From Schistosoma haematobium (lineage: Eukaryota > Platyhelminthes > Trematoda > Strigeidida > Schistosomatidae): 64,000 bases of DNA. Position 1 is the stretch's first letter. Each line of letters starts with the position of its first letter. The stretch covers positions 66,460,591 through 66,524,590 of the forward strand of contig NC_067195.1 in the NCBI RefSeq assembly GCF_000699445.3, written 5' to 3'. Below the pieces are notes generated by a model. It was not told the DNA's origin, searched no databases, and saw only the letters and a program-made list of their open reading frames with translations. Of the stretch, positions 51,601 to 59,559 are shown one piece after another. The translations under genes were made by a program, and so were the position numbers.

Positions 51601-52103
51601 TTTTTCGAACTATCTTCCAAATGTTCAGTCGTACTAATTATCATTGCTAATATATCGTTTCAAATTCGATTTCGCTTGTTATTTTCATTCCATCGTTCTA
51701 GTGTAGTACGATAACTTAGATCAGCGTACATCTTGGTTAGGCTGTGTGTTGATGATAACTGACTGAACATATAAGGTTAACCATTCAAACATAATCCAAT
51801 TAGGTAGGTGTTAGCTCAAAGCCTGGTGGTTAATCAGTTGAATGTCAAGATAAATCTTGTGAATATGATGCTGACAGATATACAGAATTATTTCAAAAAT
51901 TAATAAACAGTTGAAGTTTAACTTACACACACATTGGGCTTTGTTCTTCTTACAGGGAATGACTTTATTATAGGACCTTTCAACCTGTTTCTGTGTTGAA
52001 ATTGTTGTTCAGTAAAGTCGGAAGAATCTGATGAATTACATGTCGAAAAATTTGATTCACTGGTCGAGATGGAACTTTCATCATATGAATCTTCGCTATC
52101 CAT
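42610..52103 (-). CDS. Origin recognition complex subunit 1, AAA+ and winged-helix parts (7 exons)
   Basis: Exons, in coding order, are 52103-51927, 50750-50671, 50390-50292, 49795-49612, 46880-46500, 43591-43276 and 42776-42610; every join keeps phase and gives 467 residues. ORC1 is the ATPase subunit of the origin recognition complex that loads CDC6 and the MCM helicase at replication origins. Visible motifs: LPGREQEFENIYTFI entering the AAA+ fold, Walker A GIPGTGKT, YVNGMRV, Walker B VVLVIDELDLL, sensor 1 LAIANTMDLPE, the RVASRLGLTR arginine-finger region, sensor 2 SGDVRRALDICKRA, and the winged helix with KLFLRAVIAEF and the final exon (PCPTTSEVFAIC, VRLNCTKSDILYCL). The N-terminus is a short Ser/Asp/Glu-rich tail. 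No BAH domain, present in many animal ORC1 proteins, is visible; AATCAG just before the ATG could be an acceptor, so more 5' exons are possible. Intron 5 holds a LINE tail, intron 4 a SINE and a duplicated repeat. A TTTATT on the plus strand at 42358 is a poly(A) signal candidate. Confidence 0.92.
45640..46140 (+). repeat. LINE 3'-tail, nearly complete, antisense in ORC1 intron 5
   Basis: Runs from AGAGAGTCCGCTCTCC through GAGGACGAAAAGCGAATGTC, CAATGGTGCACATGGGCTCC, GTTGGTCACCGGCTACCATG to GTGTGGCGCATACATATTTG, ending CTTGTACCAATGTTTATGTG and an ATAAATAAA-type run. Order and length match the copy at 62470-63005. It is the noncoding 3' end of an abundant element, inserted opposite to ORC1 transcription. 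Confidence 0.7.
47085..47420. repeat. Unclassified repeat in ORC1 intron 4, copy 1
   Basis: Shares ordered words with 48585-48920: GACAGATATAAGTAGTGTAT with GACAGACATAAGTAGTATGT, GAACGATGAAGTCTGTACG with AAACGATGAAGTTTGTAAG, and TAAATTGGTTTATACTAAAC with TAAATTGGTTATCCCCACCA followed by TCTTC(A/G)TTCA. No coding frame is shared. Confidence 0.5.
47800..48015 (+). repeat. Smα-like SINE in ORC1 intron 4
   Basis: Contains ACATTAACACCGCTGGA, an A-box-like stretch, a perfect pol III B box (GGTTCGAGTCC at 47883-47893), then GTGGATGCGCACTTCTGAGG and the tail CTTCCAGGTTTCC. It lacks the head seen in the copy at 41.8 kb. Inserted antisense to ORC1. Confidence 0.75.
47912..47968 (+). ncRNA. Hammerhead motif, mutated cleavage site
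   Basis: Core CUGAGGA (47921-47927) and GAAA (47943-47946) are kept, but stem II is weakened (GUCC against UAAC), stem III has lost its symmetry (AAGGCCGCC) and the cleavage triplet is GCC, which does not fit NUH. I expect no self-cleavage. Confidence 0.5.
48585..48925. repeat. Unclassified repeat in ORC1 intron 4, copy 2
   Basis: Partner of the block at 47085-47420, same orientation, about 1.5 kb apart and well diverged. Several frames look open on the minus strand, but no product is recognisable and the two copies do not share a frame. Confidence 0.5.
51371..51500 (+). repeat. Foldback repeat, copy C (one arm)
   Basis: AGAAGATTTGTAGCTCAAGT, GGATGATTT and CTGAAGTTTGTGCTCATGAT, then GTTCAGAAGAACAATGAAAG, match copy D. 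The inner arm with GGTTCGGTCGTGG is deleted between GATTT and CTGAAG. Lies in ORC1 intron 1. Confidence 0.5.
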
Positions 52104-53297
52104 CGGACTGATTATGATTAATAAAACATGTCTTTTTGATTAAAACAAATGAGTATAACACCAGTACTAAATAATATAATTGGTATGAAATAAGTTTTAT
52201 GAATTGATGGGCAAATATTCAACTTTTGAAATGAAAGAAAAGAATTTTGATAGATGGATGATATTCAATTATGCAATGTGCTAAAATGAAAACTACCGAG
52301 ACCGGACAATTGGCTCAAACTCTCCATGATCAATAGACAGAAGAATGGGTTTCTCTTATAATAAAATAACATAGGTGAGAATTACCAACCTGGAAATAAT
52401 GTAATTAAATATCATGAACGATACGTTGACATCAATTTTATAGGTCGCTAACTCTTCGTTGAATTAAATGTGTTAGGCTTCCCCATACATCAGTAATATG
52501 TATGCATGCACAAGTTATCAGTTTGTTAGTCAAATCTGCCGTTACATGTTTTAGTCTCCAAAATCGGAACAAGTCACGATATCCCAATGTTCAAAATATA
52601 TACACACCTTGATATATGCGATATGACGCTACTCTGCCTAAATTTTAATGACATTAGGTGACGACTTCTTCCGACGAATAGCGGGAATAGGATTTACTCA
52701 GTTGAGTTTCCACATACACAACTGGGAAATATGGAGTGAACGCTTAGGTAATGCTCAATAACCCTTAATGTGTATGACCCTGCTCCTCACCAGTTAATAA
52801 CGAAGTCAGATGTTCCAGGATAAGGACCTTCAGATGCAATCTTCACGATCACATATCCAAAATCTTTAAACATCAAGTTCAAATAGTTCACAAAAGACTG
52901 GTTCTTTGTTGACGTTTCGTGTGCTCATATGATATGACTATAATCACCCCTTAGAATAGTATAATGTGCACGTACGAGAAATTCTCTGAAGTATCCGGGA
53001 CATTGAACTTGGATTCGAACGCGCAGAGTGCCACTTGTTGTGATGATTATAGGAAACTATGTCAACGTATACGATGGTTGTATTAATAAAAGTATGATGC
53101 AAGCAATGTACAATAGATTTGAAATAACGTATACGGCTGAAATTTGAAGTTCGATGGAACTTTACACTTACTATAGTTTATCTCTTCGGATTTTACTAAC
53201 ATAATAGCATAATTAAAGGTCTATAGAAAAATTAGGTATCATCTATCTTTGCTTCTTGGTTTGTAAATTTTTCACCGAATAAAATGCGCATACTAGG
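52104..53297. other. Upstream flank of ORC1
   Basis: AT-rich DNA that should contain the ORC1 promoter or its first intron. No BAH-domain exon was recognised. Confidence 0.35.
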
Positions 53298-56200
53298 TTA
53301 TGTCTGTCTGTTCAATTCACGACTTAATTGCAAATGATAAATGATGATAGCTGACTGAGTACCACTCATATTTGTATTATGTTTCATAACAAACATATGC
53401 GAAAATGCTATCTCATATATATAAAGGGATTTAAAATTAGTAACAGTCGTACGACTAGGTTCAGTATCGATATCCAATGAAACCGAGACTTTGTTCACTT
53501 TCTTCATAAGTCCGAACAACAAACTGAGTTGAATTCACATTGTTCGTCTTCATTCCAGAAGTTCAGTGTGACTGGCTAGACTACCATTATTACTAACAAA
53601 CTTACATATTTTTATTTATGCTCCCCAAAACGCCCACAAACAGGTTACACAAATCTATTGACAGCTATACGTTACGAAAATATGAGTTCGTAATAATAAG
53701 GTGAAAATCTAAAATTAATTTCATACATCCCAGACAGTAGCGAAACACGGTTTGAATTAAACTAATCAAATTCCACAAGTTGTGATAGAAAGTAAAACAC
53801 GGAAACACGAACAACAAGTACCTAGCTTGTAGTACAGGATTAGGATCCTGCCAGTCTTGTAGAAGTACTTTGCACTTCGAAGGTGCAAAGCACATACCAT
53901 ACCTACGGACACTGATTGCCAACTGATTAAGTGCTCACCCTGGATGGTGAACAGATAGAAGTAGTCAAGAAGTTCGTGTATCTAGGTAGCTGCATAAGTG
54001 AAAATTCCCATTTTGCCATTTAGTAAATAAAGAAGGGCAAAATGGGAATTTTCACTATATTGAAACGTTCTGAGCTGCATAAGTGCTGGTGGTGGCGTGA
54101 GTGATGAGATCATTGCACATATAGGGAAAGCCAGAGCGGCTTATGCCAATCTGGGCCACCTTTGGCGCCTTCGTGATTTCAGTCTGGCTGTAAAAGGTCG
54201 GATCTACAACGCGTCGGTGAGAGCACTTTTGCTCTATGCTTGTGAAACCTGGCCTCTCCGAGTTGAGGGTGTTAGACGACTCTCTGTGTTCGATCATCGT
54301 TGTCTCCGAAGGACTGCTGACATCCAGTGGCAACATCATGTCAGTAATGCAGAGGTTCGGCATCGTGTGTTCGGGCACAGAGATGATAATGCAATCGATG
54401 TCACCATCTTGAAACACCGACTTCGGTGGCTTGGACATGTTCTACGAATGTCGTCCCAGAGAATGCATTGTTCCGTTGTACTATTTAAACTTGGATTAAT
54501 TTTAATTTGGTTATTTATTCTCTGAAGAAGTGACTTACACTAAGTCACGAAACGTCAGAAAATCTAATTTTCTACTCATTATGATATTACAAATATATTA
54601 TTTTTATTTATAACATTCAACCCAATGCTCAATTTATTCGAAATTATCAAATCCAACCTTGGTAATGATACCTACTTCTTTTACTTTCTTCATAAAAAAC
54701 AAAAAGTGGTTGTATCTTCCTTAACTGAAAGATTTCTTCTGATTGTACTTTTCCGTTTCCCCCATGATTACTATTATCATTATAACACTACCTTATACTA
54801 ATCCGTTCGTTATTGTTCTTTTATTTCTCTTCGAATTATCATTGTTTTGTGTAACGCATATATATTTGGTGCCCTCTTGTACCAATATTTATATGTTCAC
54901 ATAAATAAATAAATAGCTTGTAGTTTCAATACATAAAAGATCAGCTAAATTCATAGATAATGTTCAATAAAATACGATATAGATATAGACAACTAAACCA
55001 ATAAATACTAAATCGTAATACCACAAAAACATTTTCTATAAACAATTTTTTATAACCTACCATTGAGAGTTCGTATTTAAGATGCTTCCTCTTCCTGGAA
55101 AATGAGATTTAACAAGTAGTGAGTATTACATCTATCCAGGATCAGAAAACATGCGAAATCCGATGAGAATATACATAACAATTATTTAAATTCAGTATGC
55201 TTATATTTTACCGCCATTTTTACGAAACGAACCGCAACTAGTTATCATCCTTGAGATTTCTATTTTGCTAGTATCCTCTAAAAAGGACGCGTTGCAGAGG
55301 GGTGTGATTAAAAACTGAGGATATTCACAAAATTCAGTCGAAAATAAAGCTATTCAGTATCTCAGCAAGATGACTCCACTAGTATATTATCTAACAAAGT
55401 ATCGTAAATCAAGAGCGCGCACCAAAGGGGTGCATATTAATAAAAATGAGAATAAAAAATGGCTGAAAATTTTTTAAATGGTTTTATTGGGAATGGAGTA
55501 CGGATATAAGTGACAGGAAATGCAAAGATACCTGAACTAAATTACTATCAATTATTTTTAGTGAAAGGACGATAATACATAAAACAAGCTCACATCTACT
55601 TCTTTTATAATAAATTGACTTAAGTTAGACATTGGATGCCAGTTCAGTAGTCTAAAGGTCAGGTATCCTAATGATGATGATAATAATAATCGATTACCTG
55701 TAGACGTAGTAATGACAGATTAAATACTTACAAACTATGTATTCAACCGATTTATACGGAAACCTCTGGCTTATTTAAATAAACTGGATATGGTTAACTG
55801 ATTTATCTATGTATCACACTACAAACCAGTGTTCTACAAAAAAGCGAATACACGGATAAATTAAATCAAGATAACTGATATGAGAAACTACGTGACACTA
55901 CATAAAAATAGTAAAGAAAATTATTCGATGTCAGATGATGATGACAGGAATTAAATCGAATAATTACAAATCATCTTTCAATAGACTAGTAGGTGATATA
56001 TTTGTAAGCAGTTATGAACGTTTCAAATTATATCAGCGACACATATAAATAAATCCCGTTGAGAATACGAGCTGAAGGTTTATAAGAGAGGAGAGATCTA
56101 TTATAAGCCATAAACAGATGAATTTTACTAGTATTCTAGGAACCTTGCAATTGTAATATTTGTAAAATTTCAAATTACCTTTAGTTCACTGTATTTAATA

Positions 56201-57749
56201 AGTTACACATTTAAAATTATTTAAATATATAAATAATTAGAGAAAATTTCAGCAAACGGAAGTATAATCAAGTATTGCTTTTTGTTTAGTTAGTAAGATG
56301 AAAATTCCGAAAATTATTATAGTTACTACTGTTATTACTATTGTTACCATAAAATATGATTAGGAAACCAAACTATTTAAGTGTTTATGCTCGTCAAGCA
56401 TAAATCTGCGTGCTGTCACGACTGAAATAAATAGCAATCATGTTAATTAATAATAAGAATCGTAGTAAGTTCCACTTTCTTACCTAACTAGTATTAAATA
56501 AAACCTAATCCATTGTTTCTTAATATCGTGGACGTCATTAATTTGTTGAACAAAAGTTAGTTTAGCTTTGTAAAAGAGCACGAAGGACAAAATTGCTGGG
56601 AATACGTGTAATGAAGGTCTTCTATGACCATTTTAACCTTGGAGTTGACACGTTAATTTTAAAGACTCAATCAATCTGTAATTCATCAAATATTTCTCAA
56701 GTACTTTTTAAACAGATTAAATCAGTGCATTATACGTAAAAATCATATTTTAAGTCTCGGCAATTGAAATTTAAGTAATTCCAACTCTTTGCCCGGCAAA
56801 CGGGTCCGAGCTTTGTCAGTTCGCAAGGTGAAATGTTGGAATTAACTAAATTTCAATTACTCAGATCTCAAAGTTTTTTCAGGTGATGTATTGCATATAC
56901 CCTGTGTACAGTTTCTTTCAAATTAATCATTTAAATTTCGACAGATGTTCACATAGAATAAATGACGGCGCTGTTGGATAATTTGGAGTCAATCATGGTT
57001 GAAACTTTTGGTATGTGTTTTGAGCTTTCTTTACATAATACCCTATCATAAAATTCTAAATCATAATTCTTACAGACGGATTTGTAGCTCAGGTGGATGA
57101 TTTTGATGGAATTTTGTTCTCTGAACAGGATGTTTTGGTCGTGGAACTATCTGAAGTTTGTGCTGATGATGTCGTTCAGAAGAACGATGAAAGTTCCACG
57201 ACCAAAACTCCATCAAAAAAAATTAATCATAAGTGAAAAGATATATTATGTAAAGTCTATTGCTTCATAATCTCATACTAATTCTTAAACAGGTTAACTG
57301 AATATTATGTATACTATAAATGACACCCATTCCGTAAAATAGTAAATACGCAGATGTTGCTGTGAAAAGCGCAAAATACGTGACTGAACTCTTGTTAATA
57401 CTTTATGTAACACGAAAATACAAATGCTAAGTAGGTAGCGATTGTGATTCTTCGATTATCGTGTAACTGCACATAATCCCTTCATCGTCTCAACATGAAT
57501 AAAGGGTTAATATCTACACCCAATCGCTTGTCTAAACTATTGTAAATAGAATGTTTTGAAAAACTTACCTTTGTGATTAGCCGTATAGAGGAAGGGCATA
57601 TTGAATAAATTTAAAACTTTTAAACACTTTAATCCACCCCGATGTATGGCCTTTTGCGCTCCACTATTGAAGTAAGCCCTCCTTAATATCATGATAGACT
57701 TAAGATGCGATTGCACTGAGCCAAACTTTAGTTGTTTGAGGGTCAACAT
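53298..57749 (-). CDS. Possible small protein gene, three exons including a 34-nt microexon
   Basis: I do not recognise this product. Three minus-strand pieces join in phase: 57749-57569 (ATG start, ending at a consensus GTAAGT donor), 55094-55061 (TTTTCCAG acceptor, GTAGGT donor, 34 nt) and 53523-53298 (AACTCAG acceptor, stop TAA), for about 146 residues. The N-terminus is basic with hydrophobic residues and no acidic ones for some 60 residues, as in mitochondrial presequences. The first exon has more balanced codon use than flanking chance frames. Against it: the third exon could be read in another frame that stops after 20 codons, retrotransposon sequence sits in the proposed second intron, and no domain is visible. 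Low confidence; any one of the exons may be spurious. Confidence 0.25.
53821..54455 (+). mobile_element. RTE-like (SR2-type) retrotransposon copy with 5' inversion
   Basis: The plus strand from about 53933 encodes LTLDGEQIEVVKKFVYLGSC, then after an interruption GGGVSDEIIAHIGKARAAYA, LRDFSLAVKGRIYNASVRAL, RCLRRTADIQWQHHVSNAEV and HRLRWLGHVLRM, the region after the RT palm in RTE elements. The segment that should precede it (RRYGMCFAPSKCKVLLQDWQ, DPNPVL) is present but on the minus strand at 53922-53821, directly abutting. This is the 5' inversion produced by twin priming. The frame from 54097 to about 54455 is still open. Downstream the match stops at RMSSQ and a different repeat follows. Confidence 0.8.
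54003..54078. mobile_element. About 70-bp hairpin insertion with 13-bp target duplication
   Basis: Inside the RTE-like copy the 13-mer AGCTGCATAAGTG occurs at both edges (about 53989-54001 and 54073-54085). Between them lies a hairpin, with arms AAAATTCCCATTTTGCC and GGGCAAAATGGGAATTTT around a 17-nt loop, and then a short tail ending GAAACGTTCTG. Removing one repeat and the insert restores the element's reading (SCISAGGG-type). The family is unknown. Confidence 0.65.
54456..54600 (+). repeat. Penelope-type repeat fragment
   Basis: Follows the RTE-like match without a tail. The string CTGAAGAAGTGAC ... GTCACGAAACGTC is the signature seen in the terminal repeats of Penelope-like elements of many invertebrates. 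No GIY-YIG or RT coding sequence is left, so the identification rests on this signature only. Confidence 0.45.
54514..54566 (+). ncRNA. Hammerhead ribozyme motif, Penelope type
   Basis: Stem I arm TTCT, core CUGAAGA (about 54522-54528), a perfect 7-bp stem II (GUGACUU/AAGUCAC) with a short ACACU loop, core GAAA, a minimal stem III and the triplet GUC, then AGAA closing stem I. Hammerheads with a tiny stem III are known from Penelope-like elements. Both core strings match the consensus exactly; stem I is only 4 bp. Positions could be off by one. Confidence 0.6.
54846..54916 (+). repeat. LINE 3' terminus (last 70 bp of the tail)
   Basis: GTGTAACGCATATATATTTG, GTGCCCTCTTGTACCAATAT and the ATAAATAAATAAAT run equal the terminal part of the tails at 46078-46140 and 62932-63005. 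This may be the real 3' end of the composite retrotransposon that begins at 53821. Confidence 0.6.
57077..57217 (+). repeat. Foldback repeat, copy D (best preserved)
   Basis: Opens with GGATTTGTAGCTCAGGTGGA (A-box-like), then GATTTTGATGGAATTTTG, and the arm TTTTGGTCGTGGAACT at 57132-57147. After a central CTGAAGTTTGTGCTGATGAT and GTCGTTCAGAAGAACGATGA comes the inverse arm AGTTCCACGACCAAAA at 57192-57207 and TCCATCAAAA mirroring TTTTGATGGA. Confidence 0.65.
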
Positions 57750-57820
57750 ACTACTTGTCTACCCAAAGCGAAGTACATGAAGCTGGTTAATCAGTTGATG
57801 AGGTTGCGAATCTTCAATGA

Positions 57821-58325
57821 CTGAGATGCTTGGGCTACGTGTTACGTATGCTCGACCACCGATTACCACGACGCGCAATGCTGACTAGTGTTGGAGGAAG
57901 TTGGAACAAAGTTAGGGGCGGCCGAAGGACAACGTGGCACCAGTCTGTGAAGTCACTAACTTCTAGTCCGAGCTATGTTAGTAGATGCAGACTACTTGGT
58001 TGTGGTCCACGTGACTATCGTAACCAATGGTTGGAGACTCTTGGTGATATGGCTCAGAATCGATCACAATGGCGTCGGTGTATACACTATTTGTCTTCCC
58101 TTGAACTGTGAGATCAAAATTACTGTATAACTTTCTTTCTACGGACTAATTCTTTCTTCCTGTACTATATCCTTATACACAATCTTTCTTTTATATATTG
58201 TTACTATTGAAGTGACTACTATGAATTTGGTATTCACCTTGTTGTGCTAATGAGGTATAGCAACTTCGATCGATGCATATATGTGCCTGGTTCAACCTTG
58301 TAGCTGGCTGACTTATTGAATACAT
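57821..58325 (+). mobile_element. RTE-like retrotransposon 3' end (second subfamily)
   Basis: An open frame starts at LRCLGYVLRM and continues DHRLPRRAMLTSVGGSWNKV, RTTWHQSVKSLTSS, RCRLLGCGPRDYRNQWLETL and DMAQNRSQWRRCIHYLSSLE before the TGA at 58109-58111, the usual C-terminus of schistosome RTE (SR2-type) reverse transcriptases. About 210 nt of 3' untranslated text follow (TTGTTGTGCTAATGAGGTAT, GTGCCTGGTTCAACCTTGTA). It is a strongly 5'-truncated insertion. Confidence 0.75.
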
Positions 58326-58819
58326 ATTAATCCAACAGATTTTTACGGACTTTTAATGTTTGGTTCATACATACACCCACCGCTTGTGGCGAACAAAATT
58401 CGCACCACAAATCAACGAATTTCGTGCCCTCTAAACACAAACTTCGTCATCTTTTCATAAGATTATCAGGTACACGTACACTTAGGGGTCAGAGTTATCA
58501 TAACTCAGTTCTCTTAAGTTAGTCTCTTATAGTCAGTGCCTGATTTAAGCACCGGAGCTCGATGCTCATTCCCACTAATTTAAGGGACGCAGCCTAATTC
58601 AACAGCCTGAGAGGGATCATACTATAAATTAGCAGAATTAATTTTTATAAGACAGAGATAAAAATAGAGACTAGAAAAGACTCTGTTGATGCTTTTCATA
58701 CAAATAATAAGGTGAACTAAATCTATCGTGATTTTACTTCTATTCGAAACTCATCGCCTTACTGTCTCTCTTTTAATTTTACTTCATTGAGCACTTTTTG
58801 TCACTAACTGTGACGAGTA

Positions 58820-58822
<3 letters not shown>
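58326..58822. other. Gene-free stretch, possible repeat
   Basis: A patch at 58385-58440 has an imperfect inverted repeat around GCGAACAAAATTCGCACCAC and CAACGAATTTCGTGCC. The text to 58640 is richer in GC than the surroundings and may be an LTR or other repeat I cannot name. Confidence 0.3.

Positions 58823-58879
<57 letters not shown>
58823..58879. repeat. AT dinucleotide microsatellite
   Basis: An uninterrupted run of about 28 AT units. Open frames crossing it on either strand (alternating Ile and Tyr) are artefacts. Confidence 0.95.
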
Positions 58880-58882
<3 letters not shown>

Positions 58883-59017
58883 CCACCAAACCATATAATG
58901 ACTTACTTTTAATTAAACAGCTTGTATTTAAAAGTGACTTTGGGGTTCTTTGGGGTGAAGATAAACAAAGCTCTGACATTTTCTTGACTAAAAGCAGTAA
59001 AACGAAAAAATAATTAC

Positions 59018-59204
59018 CTGGAGACTTTAAGGTACCAGTACACGTTGCTCTTCGAGATCTTAGACAGGAATCAAATCTCGAAGAAAGGACCCTGCTATCT
59101 TTAAGGTTAATTTCAGCTTCCTGTGGCGAGTCTAAACAAGCAACAATACGAGCCATAGTCAATTCTTTGCAAGCCCGACTAGATGTCCTCCGTGTGAATG
59201 CCAT
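59018..59204 (-). CDS. Candidate first coding exon, product unknown
   Basis: I do not recognise the product. An ATG at 59204-59202 opens 62 codons and a third-position G before a good donor (CCAG then GTAATT, 59017 downward), phase 1. The text is less AT-rich than neighbouring DNA, with an ordinary amino-acid mix rich in Arg, Ser and Leu (for example MARIVACLDSPQEAEINLKD). I found no phase-compatible next exon; it does not join in frame to the exon at 57749. It could be the start of a gene with a long intron or an exon trapped in a repeat. Confidence 0.3.
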
Positions 59205-59559
59205 TGTGATGTAGTATAAATTTCCTGTAAATAATTTTTTTTAATGATATATGCAGTCTGGTTAACGTTCAACTACAAATGGTAAAGTCAAAGGCATGAA
59301 ATTCAGTTGTCAGTATTCATCTATATAGTAAAATACTCGATAAATGATAGAACAGTTAGAAACACCAGAATTCCTCAAAAAAAGCTACTGCAGCATAAAA
59401 ATAAGGGGCTACTAGTTGTATTTTTTATCCACTCATTTTATATTAAGATGTAAAAAAGTGAAACTCGAACTAATAACTGATAAGAGAAAACCCATTACGA
59501 CCTATAAACCAGCACAACCAGCTCTCAGTAGTAAGAATAGGAGTTCGGTCGACCTGTGT
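59205..59559. other. Gene-free stretch
   Basis: If the exon at 59018-59204 is real this holds its promoter. Otherwise nothing is visible. Confidence 0.3.

Noticed and set aside
53665..53922. 85-codon minus-strand frame as a separate gene
   Set aside because: Its start (RRYGMCFAPSKCKVLLQD) is RTE reverse transcriptase in an inverted segment; the rest is read-through.
54055..54438. 127-codon minus-strand frame
   Set aside because: Antisense shadow of the conserved RTE-like frame on the plus strand.
58779..59013. Open frames with long Ile-Tyr runs on both strands
   Set aside because: They are translations of the AT microsatellite at 58823-58879; only the separate segment 59018-59204 merits mention.
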